64,000 nt of DNA, taken from Streptomyces sp. NBS 14/10 (GTDB taxonomy: Bacteria > Actinomycetota > Actinomycetes > Streptomycetales > Streptomycetaceae). Where the stretch lies: the NCBI RefSeq assembly GCF_002224125.1, contig NZ_NCSM01000003.1, forward strand, positions 255,747-319,746, written 5' to 3'. Below, piece by piece: positions 8,853-16,747 of the stretch. The first letter of the stretch is position 1; each line of letters opens with the position of its first letter. The notes below the pieces were generated by a model, which did not search any database, was not told where the DNA came from, and saw only the letters and a program-made list of their open reading frames with translations. The position numbers and the translations under genes are program-made.

Positions 8853-9183
8853 AGCCGCCCCCTCCGGGCGCTGGGCCGTCGCCTCCGTCGTACGAGGGCA
8901 GGCGGGCACCCCTGCTCTCGGCGATCCGCAGCACATCACGCAGCGCCTCACACAGCCGGTCCGCGAGGTAGCGGAGTTCTCGCGCGTCTGCCTTGGGTGC
9001 GTTCAGCAACGCCCTGGCGTGCCGGAGGAGTTCCGCACCCATGGACATCTGCACGGCCTCGATCGCATCCGCACGTCGACTCAGCGGGCTGTCCCCGCCG
9101 TCCGACGCCAGATAACACGGCTTGCCATCGGGGTCCGACCACGGCAGCAGGCGTAGCCCGGTACTCACGTTCATCAGCTCCAT
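8845..9183 (-). CDS. Hypothetical protein (112 aa)
   Basis: Starts at ATG 9183 (MELMNVSTGLRLLPWSDPDG), with a helical centre (ADAIEAVQMSMGAELLRHAR, then ARELRYLADRLCEALRD). There is no signal, membrane segment or known motif. It is divergent from the XRE regulator at 9294 across a 110-bp shared promoter region, and coupled to the 49-aa gene downstream. Function unknown; small proteins of this type often neighbour HTH-DUF397 pairs in streptomycetes. Confidence 0.65.
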   Translation of the reverse strand: MELMNVSTGLRLLPWSDPDGKPCYLASDGGDSPLSRRADAIEAVQMSMGAELLRHARALLNAPKADARELRYLADRLCEALRDVLRIAESRGARLPSYDGGDGPAPGGGGCD

Positions 9184-9293
9184 TGAGGTTCGTTCACGCT
9201 GTGTGGCGATTTCCTCACAGAGTGGCGGCTGCTCTGGCTAGGCTGCTAGCAGGGCGAGCCTGACCAGGCACCTTTCAACTCGAAGAGTCAGCC

Positions 9294-10115
9294 ATGAAGA
9301 TGGATCGAAGGCCACGCACACCCAGGGAGAAGTACGGGGAAGAGCTGAAGCTCCGCCGCATCGCGGCCGGTATGACGCAGGAGGCGTTGAGCGAGATCGT
9401 GGTGTGCTCCCCCACGCTGATCAGCCACTGGGAGGCGGGGCGCCGGTTGCCGAGGCCGGACGACGCGGTGCGGATCGTTCAGGCGCTGGGGACGGATGGG
9501 TTCTTCGCGCGGTGGTTGGAGGATCTGGAGGGCCCGTACGAGCACTTCTTCGCTACCGTCGCCGAGTTGGAGCGAGAGGCCACCCTGATCCAGCAGTTCG
9601 CACTCACGCTGGTTCCCGGCGTGCTGCAGACACCCACCTACGCACGCGCCGTGTTCAGCGCATACCGCCCCAACCACACAGCCGAGGAACTTGACAGGGA
9701 AGTCGTCATCCGAACAAAGCGTGCTCAGATTCTGGATGGGCCGTCACCTGTCGTGTGGACGCTACTCGACGAGGGTGTCTTGCGACGCCGCGTCGGCGGA
9801 CCTGAGGTCATGGCGGAACAGCTCCGCAAGATCGCGGACATGGCCGAAGCGGGACGTCTGCGGCTACACGTACTGCCCTACAGTGCCGGTGCCCACGCGC
9901 TCCAGCAGGGTTTGCTCACGCTTATGAGCTTCGATGACTCCGCACCGGCGGCGTACGTCGAAGCCTTCCTCACCGGCAACTTGATCGATGATCCGTCACT
10001 GGTGAAGGCCAGCCACACGGCCTACGCTCTGGCGCTGAGCGACGCGTTGTCGCAGCAGGAGTCAGTGGCCCTCGTCAGAGCGGCAGCGGAGGAACACTTA
10101 CATGGTCAGCAGTGA
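9294..10115 (+). CDS. XRE-family regulator with DUF5753-type C-terminus
   Basis: A 273-aa DNA-binding protein. The N-terminal helix-turn-helix (residues about 15-70) includes LRRIAAGMTQEALSEIVVCS and SHWEAGRRLP. The C-terminal two thirds (LVPGVLQTPTYARAVF, then LDEGVLRRRVGG) are typical of the large actinobacterial XRE family whose partner is a DUF397 protein (WhiJ-like pairs). The downstream DUF397 gene overlaps it by 14 bp. A TTA codon at 10098-10100, six codons before the stop, makes late translation bldA-dependent. Confidence 0.9.
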   Translation: MKMDRRPRTPREKYGEELKLRRIAAGMTQEALSEIVVCSPTLISHWEAGRRLPRPDDAVRIVQALGTDGFFARWLEDLEGPYEHFFATVAELEREATLIQQFALTLVPGVLQTPTYARAVFSAYRPNHTAEELDREVVIRTKRAQILDGPSPVVWTLLDEGVLRRRVGGPEVMAEQLRKIADMAEAGRLRLHVLPYSAGAHALQQGLLTLMSFDDSAPAAYVEAFLTGNLIDDPSLVKASHTAYALALSDALSQQESVALVRAAAEEHLHGQQ

Positions 10116-10329
10116 GCACACCGTCTCCGACGCGTCCACCCTCACCGGGTGGTTCAAGTCCAGCTACAGCGGCGGCAATCAGGCCGAATGCCTTGAGGTC
10201 GCGCGAGGCCACGCCGACATACCCGTCCGTGACAGCAAGGCCCCCGAGGGCCCGGCGCTCGTGTTCGAGCCGCCCGCGTGGTCCGCGTTCGTCTCCGCCG
10301 TCAAGCGCGGGGAGTTCCCGATCACCTGA
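10102..10329 (+). CDS. DUF397 domain protein
   Basis: A 75-aa protein with the DUF397 hallmarks TGWFKSSYSGGNQAECLEVA, a VRDSKAPEGPAL segment and FV..VKRGEF near the end. These small proteins partner the preceding XRE-type regulator and modulate development or antibiotic genes in Streptomyces; in some pairs they behave like an antitoxin/toxin couple. The start overlaps the regulator gene, so the two are co-translated. Confidence 0.93.
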   Translation: MVSSEHTVSDASTLTGWFKSSYSGGNQAECLEVARGHADIPVRDSKAPEGPALVFEPPAWSAFVSAVKRGEFPIT

Positions 10330-10396
10330 CTCGCCCCACACCGTCTATCCTCATCCGGGTTGCGCCGTTGACCAGGCGAAGATGACGGGGGAGCCA

Positions 10397-12175
10397 ATGC
10401 GGGACGACGATGTCGATGGGGCTGTCAAGCCGCTCGCGGTGGGCGACCCGGCGCGCATAGGCCCGTATCTTTTGCTTGGGCGGCTCGGCGCCGGCGGCAT
10501 GGGGCGGGTGTTCCTCGCGCGGTCGGACAGCGGTCGGACCGTAGCCGTGAAGGTCGTACACGAAGAGCACGTGTCTGACCCGCAGTTCAGGGCGCGGTTC
10601 CGGCGGGAGATCGAGGCGGCGCGGAAGGTCGGGGAGCGGTACACGGCGCCAGTGCTCGACGCGGGGCCGGACGACGAACCGCCGTGGGTCGCCACGGGGT
10701 ACGTGCCCGGCCTCTCGCTTGAGCAAGTCGTGCGACGGCACGGCCCGTTGCCAGCCGCATCCCTGCACGCCCTCGCCGACGGGCTGCTGAAGGCGCTCAA
10801 GGACATTCACGGCGCCGGGATCGTGCACCGCGATCTGAAGCCGTCCAATGTGATGCTCACCGTGGACGGCACGAAGGTCATCGACTTCGGGATCGCGCGG
10901 GCTCTGGAGACGTCCGTCGATTCCTTGTTGACCAGTACGGGGATGGTCGTCGGGTCTCCCGGGTTCATGTCGCCGGAGCAGGTGCGCGGGCAGCGCGCGG
11001 GGGTCAAGAGCGATGTGTTCACCCTCGGGTGCGTGCTGACGTATGCGGCGACCGGGCAACTGCCGTTCGGGAAGAGCGCGGGTAATCAGCACGCGGTCAT
11101 GTTCGAGATCGTGGAGGGCGAGCCCGATCTGACGGGTGTCGAGGACGCCTCGCTGCGGGCGCTCATCGCCCGTTGTCTGGTGAAGGACGTCGATCAACGG
11201 CCCGACGTCGACGACCTGTTGGAGGACCCCGAGCGGGTGCGTCCCCACGCCACGCGCGGCGCCTGGCTGCCTGCCGGTGTCGTCACGCACCTCGCGCGGC
11301 AGTCCGCACGGCTGCTCGACGCCGAGGCGGCGCCGCTGCGGGAGGAGTCAACGGATCTGGCGACCGTCGGGCTGCGGCCGAAGGACGGGCCTCCCAAAGT
11401 CGACCCGGGCGCCCCGGGCGACGGAGCCACGAAGCGGGATCGGGAGCCTCGTCGGCGCCGCAGGCTCATCGCGCTGCCCATCGTCGTCGTCATCACCGCC
11501 GGCGGCGGGACGGTCGCCCTGCTTCAGCCCTTTGGGGGTGGCGGCGGAGGCGGAACGCATGCCCAGTCACCAAGCAGCGGCGCGAGCGCCGCTTCTGGTG
11601 GCAGCACCTCACCGAGCGCGCCCAGCAGTTCACCTTCCAAGGGTGGAAAGAAGAAGGGGAGCGACGATGACGGCAAGAAGGGGAAGGAGCAGGCGGAAGG
11701 TTCGGATGAGCCGAACGCCCAGAAGAGCAGCCGTAGCTCCGGGTCGTCGAGTCGTGACGGCGGCGGCAGTTCATCCCGTGACGGCAGTGGTTCCGACAAC
11801 GGCGGGTCCGGCTCTTCTTCGGGCGCGGGCGGCGGAGGTTCATCCGGCTCCAGCGGCACGCCCTCCGGCTCGCCACCGCCCGCCATGAAGAGCTACCGGC
11901 TTGATTACACCAACTCCTGTGTTGGCGCGTGCGACATGCCACTCAAGGTGAGCTGGTCGGCAATCTCCCGAGCGACCAGGTACGACATCCACTACACCAA
12001 CAAGGGCAGCAACTACACGAAGAAGAACGTCAACACGGTCTACTCCACCGGGAGCACCAGCTACACGATCAAGGGCCCGTTCTCCGGTGACGAGATCTGC
12101 GTCACGGTGCGCGCGGCCAACACACACGGCGCCTCCGCCTGGGCGCAGACCTGGTGCGACACGGTGCCCTACTAG
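10397..12175 (+). CDS. Membrane Ser/Thr protein kinase with FnIII-like sensor domain
   Basis: A 592-aa Hanks-type kinase. Residues 24-270 hold the kinase domain: glycine loop GRLGAGGMGRVF, lysine in VAVKVV (about 52), catalytic HRDLKPSNV (about 145), DFG in VIDFGIAR, and GSPGFMSPEQ. One membrane span (IALPIVVVITAGGGTVALL) lies near 358-378, then a Ser/Gly-rich spacer (about 390-495). The C-terminal domain (497-592, YRLDYTNSCVGACDMPLKVSW, then RAANTHGASAW) looks like a fibronectin-III fold outside the cell. ATG 10397 follows GGGGGAG; ATG 10382 is an in-frame alternative. Confidence 0.9.
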   Translation: MRDDDVDGAVKPLAVGDPARIGPYLLLGRLGAGGMGRVFLARSDSGRTVAVKVVHEEHVSDPQFRARFRREIEAARKVGERYTAPVLDAGPDDEPPWVATGYVPGLSLEQVVRRHGPLPAASLHALADGLLKALKDIHGAGIVHRDLKPSNVMLTVDGTKVIDFGIARALETSVDSLLTSTGMVVGSPGFMSPEQVRGQRAGVKSDVFTLGCVLTYAATGQLPFGKSAGNQHAVMFEIVEGEPDLTGVEDASLRALIARCLVKDVDQRPDVDDLLEDPERVRPHATRGAWLPAGVVTHLARQSARLLDAEAAPLREESTDLATVGLRPKDGPPKVDPGAPGDGATKRDREPRRRRRLIALPIVVVITAGGGTVALLQPFGGGGGGGTHAQSPSSGASAASGGSTSPSAPSSSPSKGGKKKGSDDDGKKGKEQAEGSDEPNAQKSSRSSGSSSRDGGGSSSRDGSGSDNGGSGSSSGAGGGGSSGSSGTPSGSPPPAMKSYRLDYTNSCVGACDMPLKVSWSAISRATRYDIHYTNKGSNYTKKNVNTVYSTGSTSYTIKGPFSGDEICVTVRAANTHGASAWAQTWCDTVPY

Positions 12176-12213
12176 ACCCTGTTGGACCCTCACCGGATTT
12201 CCCCACGGCCTGA

Positions 12214-12242
12214 CCCACCCCACACCCAGCCAACGAAGCGAG
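12214..12242 (+). repeat. 29-bp repeat, copy 1
   Basis: CCCACCCCACACCC, one variable base, then GCCAACGAAGCGAG. A second copy occurs at 14480-14508. This copy follows the first kinase gene and precedes the toxin-antitoxin pair. Confidence 0.75.
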
Positions 12243-12305
12243 GGGCTACCGCGGCGTGCGCAGCAGCAGTGCACCACAGCGTCACACAAGAGTATGCTCG
12301 CGTGT

Positions 12306-12518
12306 ATGAGCACACGTACGCGCACCACGGTCACCCTGCCGGATGATCTCCTCGCCCACGCCCGCGCTGCCTCCGGCGGCAACCTGTCGGCCTACATCGA
12401 GCACGCGCTGCGCGCCCAGCAGCTGCGCGACGCGGCGTCGGCCGTGCGGGCCTGGCGCGAGCGGGCCGCGAACGACACTGAGGAGCTTGCCGACATCTTC
12501 GGCGAGGACGTCGCGTGA
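12306..12518 (+). CDS. Antitoxin of a type II toxin-antitoxin pair
   Basis: A 70-aa protein beginning MSTRTRTTVTLPDDLLAHAR, the N-terminal strand and helix of a ribbon-helix-helix-like DNA-binding antitoxin, with an acidic C-terminus (NDTEELADIFGEDVA) suited to wrapping the toxin. The stop overlaps the PemK/MazF-type toxin start by four bases (GTGA). An upstream in-frame ATG at 12294 is possible. Such antitoxins normally autorepress the operon with the toxin as corepressor. Confidence 0.85.
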   Translation: MSTRTRTTVTLPDDLLAHARAASGGNLSAYIEHALRAQQLRDAASAVRAWRERAANDTEELADIFGEDVA

Positions 12519-12835
12519 CGCCCCTGGCTCGCGGCCAGGTCTGGCGCGTCCAGCTGGCCACCAAGACCCGTGCCGTGGTCATCGTCGAGTCGGACGCCGC
12601 CCTGGAGGCCCTGCCCGGCACCGCCGTGTGCATGATGATCGATGAGACCCAGGGCGCCCCGGACACTGTCGTCACCATTCCCCTGACCCACCCGGTGCGC
12701 GGCGCCGCCGTCGCCGTCGACCTCACCGCGCTGACCGACAAGCGCCTGTGGACCGGCGAGTTCCTCGGCACCGTCGATGCGCAGGTCATGGACCGCATCT
12801 CCGCCGCCCTGCGCGTCACCCTGGACCTCACCTGA
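12515..12835 (+). CDS. PemK/MazF-family mRNA interferase toxin
   Basis: A 106-aa protein with the family N-terminus RGQVWRVQL and later VVTIPLTHP and DLTALTDKRLW, the beta-barrel fold of PemK/MazF/CcdB toxins. It would cleave mRNA in the cytoplasm when freed from the antitoxin encoded immediately upstream. The GTG start is coupled to the antitoxin stop. The canonical R/T active-site pattern is only partly recognisable, so activity is inferred. Confidence 0.85.
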   Translation: MTPLARGQVWRVQLATKTRAVVIVESDAALEALPGTAVCMMIDETQGAPDTVVTIPLTHPVRGAAVAVDLTALTDKRLWTGEFLGTVDAQVMDRISAALRVTLDLT

Positions 12836-12922
12836 AGGCAGGACGTGGGGCGGGGAACGGGCCCGCGGCCTGCGCACCGCTGTGGTGGCCGTCGCCACTG
12901 ATCTTGGTCGACACGGTTCTGA

Positions 12923-13780
12923 TCAGCCGAGGAACATCCTCAGATGGGCCAGGAGGGCGTCGGGGCGTTCCTCGGGGATGAAGTGGCCGCAGTCGGGGAT
13001 CTGGGCGCCGGTGACGTCGTCGGCGTACTGGCGCCAGATGTCCAGGGTGGGCAGCCGGGCAGGCAGGCCGGCCGAACCCCACAGGGCGAGGACGGGCATG
13101 GTCAGGCGGCGGCCCGCGGCGGCGTCCTCGTCGTCGAGGGCGAGGTCGCGTTCCTGGGCGCGGTAGTCGTCGAAGCCGGCGCGGAGCGCGCCGGGGCGGG
13201 AGAACGCGCGGACGTAGGCGTCGACGGCGTCGGGGTCCAGTCCGTGGCGGTTGTAGGTCCAGCGCTCGAAGAAGTACTCCAGGTAGGCGCGGACGTTGTT
13301 CCCGACCAGCAGTTCGGGCAGATCGGGCTGGACGTGGAACAGCCAGTGCCAGTAGCCGGCGGCTACCGAAGCGTCCATGCGGCGGAGCATCTCCCGAGTG
13401 GGGATCACGTCGAGCACGGCGAGCCGCTCGACCTGGTCGGGGTGGTCCAGGGCCCAGCGGTGCGCGACCCGGGCGCCGCGGTCGTGGCCGACGACCGCCG
13501 CCCGTTCGAACCCGAGTTGCCGGACCAGTTCGGCGATGTCCGAGGCCATCCGCCGTTTGTCGTAGCCGGTGGTGGGCTTGTCGCTGAGGCCGTAGCCGCG
13601 CAGGTCGGGGGCTACGACGCTGTGGCGGGCGGCGAGTTCGCCGAGCACCGGTCGCCAGCACAGCCCGGTCTGCGGCCACCCGTGGAGCAGTACGAGCGGC
13701 GGCCCCGAACCCGCATGCGTGTAGTGCAGCCGGATCCCGTTGACCTGGGCGACGCCTGTGGTCACTGTCTCTGTGCTCAT
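12923..13780 (-). CDS. Haloacetate (fluoroacetate-type) dehalogenase, alpha/beta hydrolase
   Basis: A 285-aa cytoplasmic hydrolase. The nucleophile is Asp100 in GHDRGARVAHR, with Arg101 and Arg104 placed like the carboxylate-binding arginines of fluoroacetate dehalogenases. HGWPQ forms the oxyanion loop, His145-Trp146 in YWHWLFH and a Tyr in FDDYRA match the halide pocket, and the catalytic His is in CGHF (about 266). An Asp nucleophile rules out an esterase. An epoxide hydrolase relative is the main alternative. It is divergent from a CGNR-type regulator and shares a palindrome with it. Confidence 0.85.
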   Translation of the reverse strand: MSTETVTTGVAQVNGIRLHYTHAGSGPPLVLLHGWPQTGLCWRPVLGELAARHSVVAPDLRGYGLSDKPTTGYDKRRMASDIAELVRQLGFERAAVVGHDRGARVAHRWALDHPDQVERLAVLDVIPTREMLRRMDASVAAGYWHWLFHVQPDLPELLVGNNVRAYLEYFFERWTYNRHGLDPDAVDAYVRAFSRPGALRAGFDDYRAQERDLALDDEDAAAGRRLTMPVLALWGSAGLPARLPTLDIWRQYADDVTGAQIPDCGHFIPEERPDALLAHLRMFLG

Positions 13781-13805
13781 GGCCGTACCCTTCCGCTTCG
13801 CGCTT

Positions 13806-13828
13806 ACTAACCCTCATAGGAGGTTAGT
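13806..13828. promoter_or_regulatory. Palindrome between dehalogenase and CGNR regulator
   Basis: ACTAACC (13806-13812) and GGTTAGT (13822-13828) are perfect 7-base inverted arms around nine bases, centred in the 76-bp divergent gap. The position overlaps both likely promoters, so it is a plausible operator for the adjacent CGNR protein. Confidence 0.6.
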
Positions 13829-13856
13829 GCCGCGACAAGCAGTGGACAATAGAGCC

Positions 13857-14444
13857 ATGACGACGGACGACGAATGGCTCTGGTACGGCGGACGCGTGTG
13901 CCTGGACTTCGTCAACACCCTCCGCGACCGGTGGCAGGCGCCGCCCCGGGAGACACTTCGCGAGCCGGACGACCTGGTGCGCTGGCTTCGGCGCGTCGAC
14001 CTGCTCGCCGTCGGGGCCCGCGGGGTACCCGAGTCCGTGTTGCACTCCGCGGTGACGCTGCGTGAGGCGATCGACCGTGCGGTGCTGTGCGCGGCCGGCG
14101 GCGGCCTGCCGACGCCAGCCGACATCGCCGTGCTCAACGAGGCGTCGGCTGCGGCCCCCCGCCCCGTGCTCCAACTGGCGGCCCGAAACGGCCGGTTGGA
14201 GTCGAGCAGCGCGCCGCATGCCGCCGAGGACGCGACCGGAGCCCTCGGCCTCGTGGCCCAGGACGCGATCGAGCTGCTGCTCTCCCCGGAGCTACGACGA
14301 GTCCGTATCTGCGGCTCCGAGCGCTGCGCCCTGCGCTTCGTGGACCGCTCGCCCGCGCACAACCGCCGCTGGTGCTCGATGACCCGCTGCGGGAACCGCA
14401 CCAAGGTACGGCTCCACCAGGCCCGCTCCCGCGCGCGTGGCTGA
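13857..14444 (+). CDS. CGNR zinc-finger transcription regulator (ABATE domain)
   Basis: A 195-aa protein. The N-terminal ABATE-type domain opens WLWYGGRVCLDFVNTL; the C-terminal treble-clef finger reads RICGSERCALRFVDRS, then RRWCSMTRCGNRTK, containing the defining CGNR and the cysteines that bind zinc. These proteins are putative stress or substrate-responsive regulators. ATG 13857 is chosen because the longer frame starting at 13740 runs through the divergent promoter and into the dehalogenase. Confidence 0.88.
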   Translation: MTTDDEWLWYGGRVCLDFVNTLRDRWQAPPRETLREPDDLVRWLRRVDLLAVGARGVPESVLHSAVTLREAIDRAVLCAAGGGLPTPADIAVLNEASAAAPRPVLQLAARNGRLESSSAPHAAEDATGALGLVAQDAIELLLSPELRRVRICGSERCALRFVDRSPAHNRRWCSMTRCGNRTKVRLHQARSRARG

Positions 14445-14479
14445 TGGGCGGGGACCGCGTCGCACTTCGGGCGGCTTGG

Positions 14480-14508
14480 CCCACCCCACACCCTGCCAAC
14501 GAAGCGAG
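14480..14508 (+). repeat. 29-bp repeat, copy 2
   Basis: Matches the copy at 12214-12242 with one difference (T for A at the fifteenth base). It lies between the CGNR regulator and the promoter region of the second kinase gene. Confidence 0.75.
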
Positions 14509-14653
14509 CGGCCCCTGCCCCGGAGGGCCGTCGTCTTGTTGGGAGCTGCTCGACGTCCCGGAGTATTCTCCCCAAGTCGGGTCGGTCGCCCCGCAGTTGG
14601 CTGGCTATGCGTAGTCACCCGAACGCCAAGGGTGTCGAAGGAGAGGAAATCGG

Positions 14654-16648
14654 GTGGTGGGAATTCGGCCGCTGCGTCCGGGAGATCCGCATGAGATCGC
14701 GGGCTACGCACTCCTGGGGCGGCTGGGGGCGGGCGGTATGGGGACGGTGTACCTCTCCGCCACGCGGGGCGGGCAGCCGATCGCGCTGAAGGTGGTGCAT
14801 GACGAGTTCGCCGAGGACCCGAAGTTCCGGCAGCGGTTCGAGCGGGAGGTGCGCGCCGGCCGGCAGGTGCGGGGCCGTTACATCCTGCCGGTGGTGGACA
14901 GCAACACCCAAGGGTCCATGCCCTGGCTGGCCACCGAGTACGCCCCGGGCCTGTCGCTCGCGGCGGCGGTGACCACGCACGGACCGCTGCCGCCGGACGC
15001 GGCCCTGCGGCTGATCGCGGGCGTGGCCCACGCGCTGGAGGCCATCCACGCGGTGCAGGTCACCCACCGGGATCTCAAGCCGGGGAATGTCATCCTGGCG
15101 CCGGACGGCCCCGCCGTCATCGACTTCGGGATCGCGCGGGCCGCCGAGGCCACTCCGCTGACCGGCACCGACATGCGCATCGGTACCCCCCTGTACATGT
15201 CTCCGGAACAGCTCAGGGGTACCACTCCGGTGACCCCGGCCATCGATGTCTTCGCGCTCGGCCTGACCGGGTATGTCGCCGCGACCGGTGTCCACCCCTT
15301 CGGCGACGGGCCGGGCCCGGCCGTGCTCTACCGCATCGATCGCGAAGTGCCCGATCTCTCCGCCTGCCCGGCGGAGATACGGCCCGTCATCAGCCGCTGC
15401 CTGGCGAAGGACCCCGCGGCGCGGCCCACGCCCGCCGAGGTGGTGGCCCTCTGCCGGCAGGCCGGAGCCAAGCTCGGCCTGACCGAGGTGCTTCCGACCG
15501 CCGGGTGGCTGCCGGCGGCCTTCCTTCCCGCGCCCGCGCCGCCCCCCACATTGCCCATGCAACCTCAGCCGTCGGCCCAGTCGGCCCAGACGCCTTCCTC
15601 GACGCCTTCCGCGACGCCCGCCTCGCCGTCCATACCCCCGAGAACCGTCTACGACCCGCAATCCGGGGGGCGGCCGGGGAATCCCCGGAAGCGCCGACTG
15701 GTAACGGGCCTTGCGGCGCTCGCCGTCGTCGCGATCGCCGTCGCCGCCGCCCTCATCTGGCTCCCGAACCGAGGCGACGACAAGAACGACGGCGCGTCCC
15801 CGTCGCACGCCTCACAGAGCAGTACACCGCAGAAAACCCCGTCGGAGGAGTCCTCACAGGGAAAGACGTCCCCCGCGAACCCCCCAGCGAAGGCCGCGTC
15901 ACCCCCAAAAACATTAGACTCGACCGTAAAAACATTCACCAACGCGGCGACCGGACGTTGCCTGGACAGTAACGGCGACGAAGAAGCTTACGCATTCGAT
16001 TGCAATGGTGGCGGTTACCAGAAATGGACTGCATCCGGGAAGGCGTTCAGTCTGCGTGATGCAGCAGGCGATATGTGCATGGGCAGCGACGATGCCGGTG
16101 AGCTGAGTATGTCCACATGCGATCGCACCGATCAGCAGAAGTGGAACATATCCAACAAGTCTGTACTGCGCAATGCGGCGACCGATCGCTGCCTGGACGG
16201 CGGCGACGACGGCACGTTGCGCACGATCGAATGCGACAGCAGCGATCGCCAGAAGTGGACCATCTCCGGCGACAGTTCCGTTCTGCGCAATGTGGCGTCT
16301 GATCGCTGCTTGAGCGGCAGCGGCTCCGGTGGCCCGCACTTGAGCGACTGCTCCGACAATGGGAGCGAGGAGGGGAAGTGGAAGATCTCCGAGGAAGAGT
16401 TCGAACTGCGTGACGTGGCGACTGATCTCTGCTTGGACAGTAACGAATCCGGCCAAGTCTACACGTTTTCATGCAATGAAGGCGATTATCAACGGTGGGA
16501 TATCTCCGGCGAGAATTCCACTCTGCACAACATGAAGACTCGTCTCTGCCTGAAAGACACCGACTCCCCTTTGGAGAACGGCTATGAACTGCAGACGAGC
16601 GAATGCGATGAAAGCGACGATCAGAGCTGGACTGCCGCCACATCATAG
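14654..16648 (+). CDS. Membrane Ser/Thr kinase with six ricin-B-like QxW repeats
   Basis: A 664-aa kinase. The kinase domain spans about 17-275: GRLGAGGMGTVY, ALKVVH, HRDLKPGNV (about 138), VIDFGIAR, GTPLYMSPEQ. A Pro/Ser-rich linker is followed by one membrane span (VTGLAALAVVAIAVAAALIW, about 350-370). Outside the cell, residues 427-664 hold six repeats of roughly 38 aa with a RCLD core and a C-terminal QKW/QRW/QSW, the ricin-B beta-trefoil pattern; six copies make two trefoils, suggesting a carbohydrate-sensing ectodomain. The 3' third is less GC-rich and holds a TTA codon at 15914-15916. GTG start after AAGGAGAGG. Confidence 0.9.
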   Translation: MVGIRPLRPGDPHEIAGYALLGRLGAGGMGTVYLSATRGGQPIALKVVHDEFAEDPKFRQRFEREVRAGRQVRGRYILPVVDSNTQGSMPWLATEYAPGLSLAAAVTTHGPLPPDAALRLIAGVAHALEAIHAVQVTHRDLKPGNVILAPDGPAVIDFGIARAAEATPLTGTDMRIGTPLYMSPEQLRGTTPVTPAIDVFALGLTGYVAATGVHPFGDGPGPAVLYRIDREVPDLSACPAEIRPVISRCLAKDPAARPTPAEVVALCRQAGAKLGLTEVLPTAGWLPAAFLPAPAPPPTLPMQPQPSAQSAQTPSSTPSATPASPSIPPRTVYDPQSGGRPGNPRKRRLVTGLAALAVVAIAVAAALIWLPNRGDDKNDGASPSHASQSSTPQKTPSEESSQGKTSPANPPAKAASPPKTLDSTVKTFTNAATGRCLDSNGDEEAYAFDCNGGGYQKWTASGKAFSLRDAAGDMCMGSDDAGELSMSTCDRTDQQKWNISNKSVLRNAATDRCLDGGDDGTLRTIECDSSDRQKWTISGDSSVLRNVASDRCLSGSGSGGPHLSDCSDNGSEEGKWKISEEEFELRDVATDLCLDSNESGQVYTFSCNEGDYQRWDISGENSTLHNMKTRLCLKDTDSPLENGYELQTSECDESDDQSWTAATS

Positions 16649-16670
16649 GCAGTCGATTTCCCGGCCCTGA

Positions 16671-16704
16671 AGCGCCCCTCTCTGCTGTGGCAGAGAAGGG
16701 CGCT
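16671..16704. terminator. Bidirectional terminator between kinase and gntP-type genes
   Basis: Arms AGCGCCCCTCTCTGC and GCAGAGAAGGGCGCT around a TGTG loop form a near-perfect 15-bp stem in the 99-bp gap between convergent genes. Confidence 0.8.
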
Positions 16705-16747
16705 GAGGCAAGGGAGCAGTCCACGCCCCCAAAAAGATGGCGTTGCC

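Noticed and set aside
10112..10396. Longer N-terminus for the first kinase
   Set aside because: The extension overlaps the DUF397 gene in another frame and precedes the clear GGGGGAG ribosome site; the family starts just before the kinase domain.
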